Source of the DNA: an uncultured SAR86 cluster bacterium
Lineage (GTDB): Bacteria > Pseudomonadota > Gammaproteobacteria > Magnimaribacterales > AG-339-G14
Length of the DNA: 64,000 nt
Assembly (NCBI GenBank): GCA_902540995.1
Contig: CACBOY010000005.1
Span: forward strand, 1-64,000
Direction of reading: 5' to 3'
Each line of letters begins with the position of its first letter. The first letter of the stretch is position 1. Of this stretch, positions 40,978 to 50,800 are shown piece after piece. Made by a program: the position numbers and the translations under genes. The notes under the pieces are model-generated. The model did not search any database and was not told where the DNA came from. It was given only the letters and a program-made list of their open reading frames with translations.

Positions 40978-42249
40978 ATGACTTTTTCGAACACAGCTAT
41001 TTTAGGACTGCAATGGGGTGATGAAGGGAAAGGAAAAATTGTAAATTATTTAGCAAGTAATTTTGGCGCTGCTTGTAGATATCAAGGTGGCCATAATGCT
41101 GGCCACACACTAATTGTAGATGGAAAAAAAATTGTTCTTCATTTACTGCCCTCATCAATTTGTCATAAAGATTCGTTATCCTTGATCGGAAAAGGAGTTG
41201 TTATTTCATATGAGGCCCTTTTTTCTGAAATAGATGAAATAAGCAATTTTACTTCTGGCATAACAGATAGATTAAAGATAAGTCCTGCATGTGTTTTGAT
41301 TCAGCCCTACCATCAATTAATAGATTTTTATAAAGAAAAATCCAACAGTCAGAAAACCATTGGCACTACCTTAAGAGGCATTGGTCCAGCATATGAAGAC
41401 AAAGTTGCCAGAAGAGCAATAAGAGTTGTTGATACCCTTAATGAAAATCATCTTAGGCCTTTATTGGAAGAAACCCTGGACTTTTATAATTTTACAATCG
41501 AGAAGTTTTTTGGCAAAGAAGCTTTGTCTTTGAGTGTTCTTATGGATGAAAACTTAGCTTATGGAGAAAAAATAAAACCTATGCTTGCTGATGTATCTAT
41601 GCTGATAAAAAAAATCAACTCAGAAGAAGAATCGGTTTTATTTGAAGGTGCTCAAGGAGCTTTATTAGATATTGATCAGGGCACTTATCCATTTGTTACG
41701 TCAAGCAATTGTTCTCCCTCTGGCATTGCAGCTGGAGCTGGGTGCGGGCCTTTGGATGTAGGTAATATTTTGGGCGTAGTAAAGGCTTATGTGACTCGTG
41801 TTGGAGAGGGACCAATGCCAACTGAAATTTATGACGAGCTAGGAGAATATATTGCTGAAACTGGAGGAGAGGTCGGAGCAACTACTGGTAGGCCAAGAAG
41901 ATGTGGTTGGTTTGATGCAGTTTTAATGAAAAGGATAATTCAAACAAACAGTATTTCAGGACTTTGTCTTACAAAAATTGATGTACTTGACGGCCTTGAT
42001 GAGATAAAAATTTGTAAGGCATATGAAGGTAATGATGATTCTATCTTTGGAGAATGTATGAACTTAGAGAGCGTTAAACCTATCTATGAGACTTTATCTG
42101 GATGGGAATCTCCAACAAAAAATTTAACTAATTATCAAGAGCTGCCAAAAGAGGCAAAAGATTTCATTTCTTATATTGAAGAAATTTGCGAGGTACCTGT
42201 AAAAATTATTTCCACTGGTCCTGACGATTACAGCACCATAGAAAGGTAA
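40978..42249 (+). CDS. purA: Adenylosuccinate synthetase
   Basis: First committed step from IMP to AMP, using GTP and aspartate. 423 residues. GLQWGDEGKGKIVNYLA (10-26), GGHNAGHTL, TTLRGIGPAYEDK, FEGAQGALLDIDQGTYPFVTSS, TTGRPRRCGWFD and LTKIDVLDG are all intact. Last gene of the miaA run; its TAA is one base from the nusB stop on the opposite strand. Confidence 0.97.
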   Translation: MTFSNTAILGLQWGDEGKGKIVNYLASNFGAACRYQGGHNAGHTLIVDGKKIVLHLLPSSICHKDSLSLIGKGVVISYEALFSEIDEISNFTSGITDRLKISPACVLIQPYHQLIDFYKEKSNSQKTIGTTLRGIGPAYEDKVARRAIRVVDTLNENHLRPLLEETLDFYNFTIEKFFGKEALSLSVLMDENLAYGEKIKPMLADVSMLIKKINSEEESVLFEGAQGALLDIDQGTYPFVTSSNCSPSGIAAGAGCGPLDVGNILGVVKAYVTRVGEGPMPTEIYDELGEYIAETGGEVGATTGRPRRCGWFDAVLMKRIIQTNSISGLCLTKIDVLDGLDEIKICKAYEGNDDSIFGECMNLESVKPIYETLSGWESPTKNLTNYQELPKEAKDFISYIEEICEVPVKIISTGPDDYSTIER

Positions 42250-42250
42250 T

Positions 42251-42649
42251 TCAATTATTCTTGATAGCTTGGTCTAAGACTGCGTTTATAAACTTGTGAC
42301 TGGAATTCTGCCCAAACTTCTTCGCAAGTTTTATTGCTTCATTGATGATGATTGGCTTATCCAATTTAGATTGTGAAATTTCATACAAAGCTAAATATAA
42401 AATAGACAGTTCAATTTCTCCTATTCTTGAGGTGGGTATATTTGAAAATTTACTTATGGTTTCTAAAAAATTTTGTTCTAGACTTTTAATATCTTTAACG
42501 ATTTCAGCAACCTTGTCGGTTTTTAAATTTTTTTGAGTTTGCTTGAGTTCTTTTAAAACTTTTGTGTTGGAATCTCCAGAAATGGTTTTTTGATATAGAG
42601 CCTGGATAACCAACTCCCTTGTTTTGGTGGGGGAAGGGCTAGTTCTCAC
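42251..42649 (-). CDS. nusB: Transcription antitermination factor NusB
   Basis: 132 residues, all-helical RNA-binding protein that binds boxA with NusE to keep rRNA transcription processive; two boxA sites are visible in the rRNA operon of this window. RELVIQALYQ, RIGEIELSILYLALYEI and INEAIKLAKKFGQNSSHKFINAVLD are typical. Starts with GTG, overlapping the ribH TGA as GTGA. Confidence 0.93.
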   Translation of the reverse strand: MRTSPSPTKTRELVIQALYQKTISGDSNTKVLKELKQTQKNLKTDKVAEIVKDIKSLEQNFLETISKFSNIPTSRIGEIELSILYLALYEISQSKLDKPIIINEAIKLAKKFGQNSSHKFINAVLDQAIKNN

Positions 42650-43098
42650 TTTATCTTTTTGAGCGTATCCAAAATACTTAGGGCAGACAAAGCAAACTCA
42701 GATCCTTTAGAAGCTGCTCTTTCCTCTGCTTCACTTTCATTATTGGTAGTTAAGACACCAAAAATAATAGGAGTATTTTTATCCAAAGATGTTTCCAAAA
42801 CCTTATCGCTGATACTCTGAGAAATAATCTCAAAATGCGGCGTTTCTCCTTTGATAATACACCCAAGCAAAATTATTGCATCGTATTCAGTGCAAAGATT
42901 TTGCGCCATAAAAGGTAATTCGTATGCTCCAGGAACAACAAAAGTATTGTTCTCAATGTTATATTCATCAAGCATAGAGAGACAATCTTCTAGCATTGGC
43001 TTAATAATTTCTTCATTCCAATTTGTACTTACTACCGCAATCTTAACGTCATGCAAATCAGATGAGGGTTTATTTATCTCAGTTTTAGAAGTTTTCAT
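42646..43098 (-). CDS. ribH: 6,7-dimethyl-8-ribityllumazine synthase
   Basis: Penultimate step of riboflavin synthesis. 150 residues with VVSTNWNEEI, VVPGAYELPFMAQNL, LLGCIIKGETPHFE (catalytic His) and FGVLTTNNESEAEERA. Overlaps ribBA by 4 nt and nusB by 4 nt. Confidence 0.95.
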   Translation of the reverse strand: MKTSKTEINKPSSDLHDVKIAVVSTNWNEEIIKPMLEDCLSMLDEYNIENNTFVVPGAYELPFMAQNLCTEYDAIILLGCIIKGETPHFEIISQSISDKVLETSLDKNTPIIFGVLTTNNESEAEERAASKGSEFALSALSILDTLKKIK

Positions 43099-44186
43099 TT
43101 TTTTATATATTCCGTAACTTCTAAATCAAATCCTGAAAGGGAAGGGTATCTCACTTCACTTCCCATTAATTTGATTTTCTTAACTCCTAGATCTCTTAAG
43201 ATTTGCGACCCTATACCAATTCTTCTCGGATCATTGTTTGGAGTAGATTTTCTTTTTTTCTTTGAGGCTCGAATTTCTTTAAACTCATTCTCTTTATTAC
43301 CATCCCCATCAATAAGTAAGATTATTCCATTTCCAGCTTTATTAATTTTTTTCATTGCATCAGAAATTGACCACCTTGAACCAAACTCATTAACATTAAG
43401 TAAATCATGATATAAGTTGCTTTGCTGGACTCTCACTAGTGTAGATGTATTTTTCGAGATTCTTCCTTTCTGCAGTACTATGTGTGTCTCTTCGAAAATA
43501 AGATCTTTATACAAGATGAGATTAAACCTTCCGTGTTCCGTCTTTACTGATTTACTTTCTAATCTCTTAACGGTTTGTTCATTAAAAATTCTATAGTTTA
43601 TGAGATCCGCAATGGTTCCTATCTTTAAATTATGCTTTTTACTAAAATCGATGAGTGCTTTTTTGCGAGCCATAGTTCCATCTTCATTCATGACTTCGCA
43701 AATAACAGCTGATTCTGTCAATCCAGCCAATCTGCATAAATCAGTACTCCCCTCAGTATGGCCTGTGCGAGATAAAACTCCTCCTGGCACAGCTCTAACA
43801 GGAAAAATATGTCCCGGCGAAACAATATCACTTGCTTTGGCTTTGGCTTTAGAGGCAACAGCAATGGTCCTTGCCCGATCAGCTGCAGAAATACCAGTAG
43901 TTATCCCAGTAGCAGCTTCAATAGAGACAGTGAATCCAGTGCCGTGTCCACTTTGATTATCATGGACCATTTGATTCAAGTTGAGAGCCTCACACTTGTT
44001 TTGACTCATTGCAAGGCAAATTAGACCTCTCGCATGCTTAGCCATAAAATTTATCTTTTCGGGAGTAACTTTTTCGCCAGCAAGAATTAAGTCTCCCTCG
44101 TTTTCTCGATCTTCATCATCCATCAAAAGAACCATGTTGCCTTTTTTTATTTCAGAGATAAGTTCCTTGGTACTGTTCAAATCCAT
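43095..44186 (-). CDS. ribB: 3,4-dihydroxy-2-butanone 4-phosphate synthase with degenerate RibA-like domain (RibBX)
   Basis: 363 residues. The N-terminal RibB domain (1-200) is intact: [32 protein letters not shown] and [16 protein letters not shown]. The C-terminal RibA-like domain (about 210-363) starts with KTEHGRFNL but lacks the three zinc cysteines of GTP cyclohydrolase II and the RQEGRNIGL-type catalytic motif, so it should not have that activity. Such RibBX hybrids are known in proteobacteria. A working ribA must be elsewhere. One base separates it from ribD. Confidence 0.88.
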   Translation of the reverse strand: MDLNSTKELISEIKKGNMVLLMDDEDRENEGDLILAGEKVTPEKINFMAKHARGLICLAMSQNKCEALNLNQMVHDNQSGHGTGFTVSIEAATGITTGISAADRARTIAVASKAKAKASDIVSPGHIFPVRAVPGGVLSRTGHTEGSTDLCRLAGLTESAVICEVMNEDGTMARKKALIDFSKKHNLKIGTIADLINYRIFNEQTVKRLESKSVKTEHGRFNLILYKDLIFEETHIVLQKGRISKNTSTLVRVQQSNLYHDLLNVNEFGSRWSISDAMKKINKAGNGIILLIDGDGNKENEFKEIRASKKKRKSTPNNDPRRIGIGSQILRDLGVKKIKLMGSEVRYPSLSGFDLEVTEYIKK

Positions 44187-44187
44187 T

Positions 44188-45291
44188 TTATTTTTTTCTG
44201 AATACTATTTTTTTGTCTTTTCCAACTTGAGTTTCTTCAACTATATCGAATTGCTCGTTATCAAAAAAGTTTATTTTATTTTTACCTTTGTAAAAGTATT
44301 CTGCTTGGCTTCCAAGTTTCTCTGGTGAAATATAAAAAATAAATTCATCAATCAAATTCACATCCCCAAAACTGCCTAAAAGATTTGGTCCAGATTCAAG
44401 TAAAATGTTATTTATTTGAAATCTGGAAATTTTCTCGATGAAATCTTTTGGGTCTAAAAATCGTCCTTTACTTTTACAATTTAATAAAGATAAATTTTTT
44501 ATCTTTCTCGCTGATTTTGGCAGGCTTCGTTTTGAGGTAACAACAACCTTCTGTCCGGGTAAATTAAAAAAGGGTGCATTCCAATCAAGAGTAAGTTCTT
44601 TAGAAAAGACATATCTTTTTGGTTGATCAAAAGCCTTGCTAGCAAGTATCTTCTTTAGTCTTACATTCATTGAAGGTGAATCTTTATTTATTGTTCCAGA
44701 TCCAGTCAGAACGATATCCGATTCAGCTCGAAGACACTGCACATCATTACGAGCAGGAATTCCAGTAATCCACTTTCTTTTTTTTGTTAAAAAAACCGAT
44801 TTGTGATCAGCTGACATGGCAATTTTTGCTCTTACGAAAGGTTTGTTAAATCTTGCTTTATGGAGAAAGCCTAGATTCAAGTCTTCGCAACTCTGATCAT
44901 TTAGACTTTCGACTTCATAACCAGCTTTACGGAGATTTTCCAAGCCTTTCTGCGTAGGATCCCTTGAGCCAATAATAATTCTCTTAAAATCGTATTTCTT
45001 AAGCACATCGACGCAAGCTCCTGTTTTACCTTTTTTGCTACAGGGTTCCAGCGTGACATAGATTTCACTTCCTGAAAGTTGCGAAAGAAATTTTTTTTTG
45101 TATTTTTTCTTTACGTCGTTGATTGCATTGATTTCTGCATGAGGCCCACCATAGCCTTCGTAGTAGCCTTGTCCAATTATCTTCTGATTCTTAACGATAA
45201 TAGAGCCGACGTTGACCCCAGGTTTGGTGTTAAATTTTCCCTTAGCAGCAAGAGCCACCGCCTTGGACATGAAGAAATTTTCATTCATCAC
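44188..45291 (-). CDS. ribD: Riboflavin deaminase/reductase
   Basis: 367 residues. Zinc deaminase domain with GGPHAEINAI (His51, Glu53) and TLEPCSKKGKTGACV (Cys83, Cys92), then a reductase domain with ITGIPARNDVQCLRAESD and ILLESGPNLLGSF. Starts at GTG 45291 or ATG 45288, overlapping nrdR. riboflavin synthase (ribE), often next in this operon, is absent between ribD and ribBX. Confidence 0.94.
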   Translation of the reverse strand: MMNENFFMSKAVALAAKGKFNTKPGVNVGSIIVKNQKIIGQGYYEGYGGPHAEINAINDVKKKYKKKFLSQLSGSEIYVTLEPCSKKGKTGACVDVLKKYDFKRIIIGSRDPTQKGLENLRKAGYEVESLNDQSCEDLNLGFLHKARFNKPFVRAKIAMSADHKSVFLTKKRKWITGIPARNDVQCLRAESDIVLTGSGTINKDSPSMNVRLKKILASKAFDQPKRYVFSKELTLDWNAPFFNLPGQKVVVTSKRSLPKSARKIKNLSLLNCKSKGRFLDPKDFIEKISRFQINNILLESGPNLLGSFGDVNLIDEFIFYISPEKLGSQAEYFYKGKNKINFFDNEQFDIVEETQVGKDKKIVFRKK

Positions 45292-45733
45292 TTAATTTCT
45301 TTACTTCTTCACTGAATTCATTTGGATCTTGGAAACTTCTATACACAGAGGCAAATCTCACAAAAGCAACTTCATCTAATTTCTTTAGATGCCGCATTAC
45401 AGTTTCTCCGACTTGTTTGGACTCAATTTCCCTTTCTCCAAAATCTCTAATTTCTTTTTTTATTGTTTCTATCAAGGTCTGAAATTGAGCATCGCTTACA
45501 GGCCTTTTTTCAAGAGACCTTGCTATACCTTCTCTAATTTTGGTTTCGTCGAAAGGTACTCTAGATTTATCCTGTTTGATTATTTTTGGCATAACCAATT
45601 CACCAACTTCAAAAGTTGTCCACCTTTCTCCACATTTGAGGCATTCTCTTCTCCTTCTGATTTCGCTACCCTCAGTTACCAGCCGTGAGTCAATCACCTT
45701 GCTTTCTTCGAAGGAGCAGTAGGGACAATGCAT
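45281..45733 (-). CDS. nrdR: Transcriptional repressor NrdR
   Basis: 150 residues. Zinc ribbon with Cys3, Cys6, Cys31 and Cys34 (MHCPYC, ECLKCG), then an ATP-cone (VPFDETKIREGIARSLEKR). Represses ribonucleotide reductase genes through NrdR boxes. Lies three bases after glyA and overlaps ribD by 11 nt, the standard glyA/nrdR/ribD order. Confidence 0.95.
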   Translation of the reverse strand: MHCPYCSFEESKVIDSRLVTEGSEIRRRRECLKCGERWTTFEVGELVMPKIIKQDKSRVPFDETKIREGIARSLEKRPVSDAQFQTLIETIKKEIRDFGEREIESKQVGETVMRHLKKLDEVAFVRFASVYRSFQDPNEFSEEVKKLSDE

Positions 45734-45736
45734 GTC

Positions 45737-46993
45737 TTATTGTGAGTAAACTGGAAAGTTACTGCAAAGAGTTTTTACTTCTTCTTTGATTTCAGCAATT
45801 AAGTTTTGATCTTCAATATTTTTGATAATCTGAGAAATCCAGTCTGCAATTTGAGTCACTTCTTTTTCTTTAAAACCTCTCCTAGTAACCGCAGGAGTTC
45901 CAATTCTAATCCCAGAAGTCACAAACGGCGATTTGGGATCATTAGGCACGGAATTTTTATTGACGGTTATGAAGGCATTTCCTAATGCAGCCTCAAGATC
46001 TTTTCCAGTAACATTATTCTTTATGAGATTAACCAGAAACATGTGGTTAGAAGTTCCATTGGAAACAATATCAATATCGTTATCCATGAATTGTTGACTC
46101 ATAGATTTTGCGTTGGAAAGTATTTGTTGTTGGTAAGTTTTAAAGTCTTCTTCCATTGCTTCTTTAAAACATACCGCTTTAGCTGCGATCACGTGCATCA
46201 AGGGTCCACCTTGAGAACCTGGAAAGAGTGCAGAATTAAGTTTTTTTTGTAATTCTTCGTCTGGGCCAGCAAGTATAAGCCCTCCTCTTGGACCGACCAA
46301 AGTCTTATGCGTTGTAGTAGTAACAACATCTGCGTGCGGGAAGGGATTGGGATAGAGTCCTGCAGCAACAAGACCAGAAACGTGAGAAATATCTGCCAAT
46401 AAAAGAGCATCTACAGAATCAGCAATTTCTTTAAATCTTGCCCAATCCAAGATACCAGAGAAAGCAGAAAAACCACAGATAATTAGTTTAGGCTTATGCT
46501 CTTTCGCTAGAGCTTCAACTTGAGTGTAGTCTATGTCGCCGGTTTCCGGATCAATACCATAACTATATGATTCATAAATTTTCCCGGAAAAATTTACTTT
46601 AGATCCATGAGTTAGATGCCCTCCATGATCAAGACTCATACCAAGAATTTTATCACCAGCATTAAGAAGCGCTAAGAAAACAGCTGCATTGGCACTTGCA
46701 CCAGAATGAGGTTGAACATTGGCATAGTCTGCTTTGAATAGTTCTTTCGCCCTATCAATAGCTAATTGTTCGGCAACATCGACAAATTCGCATCCACCAT
46801 AATATCTCTTACCTGGATATCCTTCTGCGTATTTGTTGGTTAAGATCGATCCTTGGGCTTCTAAAATTCTTGGTGAAGCATAATTTTCAGAGGCAATTAG
46901 TTCTATGTGCTGTTCTTGTCTGATTCGCTCTTTTTCTAGAGCCTGCCAAAGATCATCGTCAAAAGACTTTATGGAAAGATTATTGCCGTACAT
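45737..46993 (-). CDS. glyA: Serine hydroxymethyltransferase
   Basis: Interconverts serine and glycine with tetrahydrofolate. 418 residues. [43 protein letters not shown], the PLP lysine in [14 protein letters not shown] and [13 protein letters not shown]. The ATG at 46993 has no Shine-Dalgarno, and a TATAAT (minus strand 47019-47014) lies 20 bases upstream, so the leader is very short. First gene of the long minus-strand run to nusB. Confidence 0.97.
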   Translation of the reverse strand: MYGNNLSIKSFDDDLWQALEKERIRQEQHIELIASENYASPRILEAQGSILTNKYAEGYPGKRYYGGCEFVDVAEQLAIDRAKELFKADYANVQPHSGASANAAVFLALLNAGDKILGMSLDHGGHLTHGSKVNFSGKIYESYSYGIDPETGDIDYTQVEALAKEHKPKLIICGFSAFSGILDWARFKEIADSVDALLLADISHVSGLVAAGLYPNPFPHADVVTTTTHKTLVGPRGGLILAGPDEELQKKLNSALFPGSQGGPLMHVIAAKAVCFKEAMEEDFKTYQQQILSNAKSMSQQFMDNDIDIVSNGTSNHMFLVNLIKNNVTGKDLEAALGNAFITVNKNSVPNDPKSPFVTSGIRIGTPAVTRRGFKEKEVTQIADWISQIIKNIEDQNLIAEIKEEVKTLCSNFPVYSQ

Positions 46994-47013
46994 GTAAGTG
47001 TTTAAAAATTACA

Positions 47014-47019
47014 ATTATA
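47014..47019 (-). promoter_or_regulatory. glyA -10 element
   Basis: TATAAT on the minus strand, 20 bases before the glyA ATG in a 44-bp gap after nth. The -35 would lie in the nth 3' end. A leader of roughly 13 nt without Shine-Dalgarno is predicted. Confidence 0.45.
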
Positions 47020-47037
47020 CTCTTCAAAAAAATTAAA

Positions 47038-47691
47038 TTAAGCTTTTGAAGTCTTCTTTTTAGTTTTTCTATTAGGATATAAACTTTTACACATAAAACA
47101 GATTGTTCCATCACAACCTCTTGCGGTGCAAAAAGCTCTTCCGTAAAAAATTATTTGCAGATGCAAGTTGCGCCAATTCATCTCATCAAAGATTTCTTTT
47201 AAATCATTTTCGGTTTGTTTTACTGATTTACCATTTGTAAGGCCCCATCTCTGTGCCAAACGGTGAATGTGAGTATCAACTGGAAAAGCAGGTTTTTTAA
47301 AATATTCGCTAACTACTACAGACGCTGTTTTATGTCCGACGCCAGGCAATTCTTCTAAATCTATAATTTCTTTTGGAACTTTGCCATTATGTTTTTCAAT
47401 GAGAATCTTTGAAGTCGCAATGATTGCCTTGGCTTTTTTAGGAGCTAAGCCACAAGTTTTTATATGCTCATAAACTTCATTTTCACCAAGAGCTAGCATT
47501 TCTTCAGGGCTAGATGCTTTTTTAAAAAGTTCTTTGGTAACGATATTTACTCTTTTGTCAGTAGTTTGAGCACTTAAAAGTACAGCTATTAAGAAAGTGA
47601 AAGCATTTCGATGATCTAGGGGAGCTTTAGGATTTGGGAAGAGCTCATTAAGTTTTTTTTCAACGAACAATGCTCTTTCTTTTTTATTCAT
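47038..47691 (-). CDS. nth: Endonuclease III with variant iron-sulfur loop
   Basis: DNA glycosylase/AP lyase for oxidised pyrimidines. 217 residues. HhH motif LPGVGHKTAS with catalytic Lys121, and Asp139 in VDTHIHRLAQRWG. The Fe-S loop has Cys188, 193, 198 and 201 (C-x4-C-x4-C-x2-C) instead of the E. coli C-x6-C-x2-C-x5-C, and a basic C-terminal tail (RKTKKKTSK). Otherwise an orthodox Nth. Divergent from the TonB receptor. Confidence 0.92.
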   Translation of the reverse strand: MNKKERALFVEKKLNELFPNPKAPLDHRNAFTFLIAVLLSAQTTDKRVNIVTKELFKKASSPEEMLALGENEVYEHIKTCGLAPKKAKAIIATSKILIEKHNGKVPKEIIDLEELPGVGHKTASVVVSEYFKKPAFPVDTHIHRLAQRWGLTNGKSVKQTENDLKEIFDEMNWRNLHLQIIFYGRAFCTARGCDGTICFMCKSLYPNRKTKKKTSKA

Positions 47692-47762
47692 GACTTATTT
47701 TAATCCAAAATTATGGTCTCATTTAAAAGCATTGGTAGAATATTTTTTTATCGGTAAAAAGG

Positions 47763-47790
47763 TTGCAGTACTTGCAAAATTAGGTATTAT
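47763..47790 (+). promoter_or_regulatory. Promoter of the TonB-dependent receptor
   Basis: TTGCAG (47763-47768), 16-bp spacer, TATTAT (47785-47790). The predicted start near 47797 gives a leader of about 98 nt, much longer than elsewhere in this window. Confidence 0.6.
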
Positions 47791-47796
47791 CGATTG

Positions 47797-47894
47797 CTAT
47801 AGGGGGAGAATCCTTAAGCTTATAAGGAAAAGTTATACTTTTTTGCTTGAGTTCTTCACAAGATAATTTTTAACTCATTAGGGGAGGATTCTAA
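47797..47894 (+). promoter_or_regulatory. Structured leader of the TonB receptor mRNA
   Basis: AGAATCCT (47807-47814) is perfectly complementary to AGGATTCT (47885-47892), which overlaps the Shine-Dalgarno (AGGGGAGG, 47880-47887) just before the ATG. The same 5' bases can instead form CCTTA/TAAGG (47812-47827). A third hairpin AAAAGT-TAT-ACTTTT follows (47828-47842). The two pairings compete, which would suit translational control; no known riboswitch class is recognised. Confidence 0.45.
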
Positions 47895-50800
47895 ATGAGT
47901 AGATTTCTGAAAATAAGCGCGGCTTTGGTTGGATCATTTATTGTGTCCACTACTGCTTTCGCTCAATCAACAATAGAAGAGGTAATCGTTACCGCACAAA
48001 GAACTGAGCAAAGTCTTCAGTCAGTGCCAATTGCGGTATCTGCCTTTACCGCTGAAGCTCTTGAAGAGAGACAAATTGAAGTCTCAAGTGACTTACAACT
48101 TCAAGTGCCTGGCATAACTTTCTCAGCTTCAACCTTCTCTGGTGGTGGAGGATTCTCAATTCGTGGTATTACTAACTTTGCAACTGCAGCGAGTGCGGAT
48201 GCTGGTGTGGAAATTCACATGAATGGATTGCCGCTAGGTTCTACATCCGCTAACGAAGTGGGTTTTCTTGATATGGCAAGGATTGAGGTACTTCGTGGAC
48301 CTCAAGGTACTCTTTTTGGTAGAAACTCAACTGGTGGGGTAATTAACTTAATTACTGCAAGACCAGATCTTGATGCTTTCTCCGGTTCAACCAAGCTTCA
48401 ATATGCTTCTGATGGCGAGAAGTTGGTGAACGTTATGTTTAATGTGCCACTCAGCGATAGTTTAGGAGCTCGATTTGCTTTTAGAAATTTTGAAAGAGAT
48501 GGGATTACTAAAAATCTTTACTCAAAAGCTTCGAGCGATTTCGACAGCAGAGACAATTATCAATGGCGAGCTTCTTTTGCATGGGAACCTACCGATGACT
48601 TAACTCTTACATTGATTCACGAAGCATATGACGAAGAATCTAATCGTCAGCAAATAAGTGGATCATTCTGTGAAACAGGATCCAGCTTAGTCCAGGGTTG
48701 TCTAATAGGTGGAAAAAATGTTTTCCAAGCTCCTCACCCTATGTCTAACGCTTCTACGCTTCCAGCTCTAGCTGGTGGTGCTTTAGGTTATTACCTCCCC
48801 AATGTTACAAATGGTTCAACGGCCACTACTAACTATAATCCATCTACTGCAGCATCTGTTAATTGGGGCTTAGTTGATGCAGGAACAAGGCCTCAGGATT
48901 TCTTTGAAGCCAACGATTGGAAATCCCCAACGCATGATGTTCAAGAGTCAACCAGTCAAATAATTCTAGAAAACGATTTTGATCAAGGTACTTTGACAGT
49001 TGCATACAATAATAAGAAAAGACAGTTTTACAGAGATCTTGGTTCTGCCTCTGACGAAGCTATTGCTCAAAGGCTGAATCCTGCACTTTTTGGTACTGCA
49101 GGTCTTCCTATGGGTTTCTCCAATGAAGTTATCACTCCGGCTTGTAAGGTAGATGAATTTAAAGCAGGTGTTTTCTGTGGCCCTCAAGGAATGGCTGTTA
49201 ACCCCGCTACAAAAGCAGCATCTTTTAACTATCCTGTGTCTGGTGATGCATCATATTCAAACAATCATTCTAGAACTACGGAAGTTAAATTTGTTTCTGA
49301 TATGGATGGGATGTTCAATTTCTTAATCGGTGCGATTGATATTTCTAACAACACTTCAACTGGCTATAACGTATACGCATCAGGAATTTCCTTAAATGGA
49401 TATGCTTTGCCTGCAACTATACAAAACTCTTACAGAGAAGGATATTCAGCAATGTTTATTTGTTCTCAGTTAGGAGTTGGTGCAACAATACCAGGTACCA
49501 CCGCAACGTGTGATGCTGGAACCGTTGCTAAAGGTGAAAGATTAGTGGCAACTGCAGCTAAAGTAAAAGCAGCTGCAGGATTACCAGCTGCTGTACCTTT
49601 AGCATATGTTACAGCTGACATGATTGCGAGAATTGATGGAACTTATACAGAGTTCTTTAACAACGACACCGCAGACTACGCTCTTGATGCTCAGGCAATC
49701 TTTACTGAATTTTATTTCGATGTCGCCGATAATCATAAACTTACTTTTGGACTTCGTTACAACGAAGACAGAAAATCTATTAAAGCAAGAGCTACTTTCT
49801 ATGAAATTCCTTTGATTTCAAATTGGAATGCTGATGCATTAGCTGCAGGTTGTGGGCTCCAAGCTAATGGAACTTATGGCTCGTTTGGCATTGATTCAAC
49901 AACTTTAGCTCCTGATGGAACTTTCACTGAGGCTTGTCAAACTAAGGGAGATGCAAACACCATAGGTCAAACTATTGGGTTAGCACCTGTTCCTGTTACA
50001 GGAGCTACTGGCACTGGAGCGATGCCCCTTATTGAAGCTTTAGATCCATACAACGATGACTATACTGCTGTTGGCTATAACCCTATTAAAAACTTTTCTG
50101 CCACTACCGGTAGACTTGTTTGGGACTGGCAAGCAACCGATGATGTCTTGATGTTTATCAGTTACGCAAAAGGTTTTAAAGGTGGTGGATTTAACCCAGC
50201 ATTTAACCCTGCTGAATTCCCTAATACTCCTTTTGCATTTGACAGTACGGATGTAGATGCATTTGAGATTGGTGTTAAAGCTGCTGTACCAGAAATTGGT
50301 TTAATCGCTAATGCTTCAATTTACTACAACGACTTCACTAACTTCCACGTTGGTGCCATCAGAAACCAAACTGCTATTAACGAAGGTATTCCTTTAGAGA
50401 ACATGGGTGCTGAGCTTGAGTTATTATTAACTCCTCCTTCGGTTCCTGGATTGACTTTTAATATGGCTTTCAGTTATGCAGACTCTGAATTAGGAGCATT
50501 CAAAAATATTAATCCTACAGATGTCGGTGGTCACCTCAGAGGTGATGCAGCTTCGAGCAAATGGCACTTAGCCAAAAACGTAGGAAATGCAACTCATGTG
50601 CTTCTCGATAGAGATGCAACGGGTTATACCTTTGGTAAAGTTCTCCAAACTCAATTATCAATCGCTGGTGCGACTGCAGGTCTTACGGATGCAGGCGCTA
50701 TAGCAACTGCTACTCAAAACGCAATCACTCAGCTTATAGCTGGTGGAAATGAGATTGCTTACGCGATGGGATGTGTTAAGGATAATACTGGTGCTGGTGG

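Noticed and set aside
43099..45300. FMN riboswitch in the rib operon
   Set aside because: Genes overlap or abut throughout; there is no leader long enough before ribD, ribBX or ribH.
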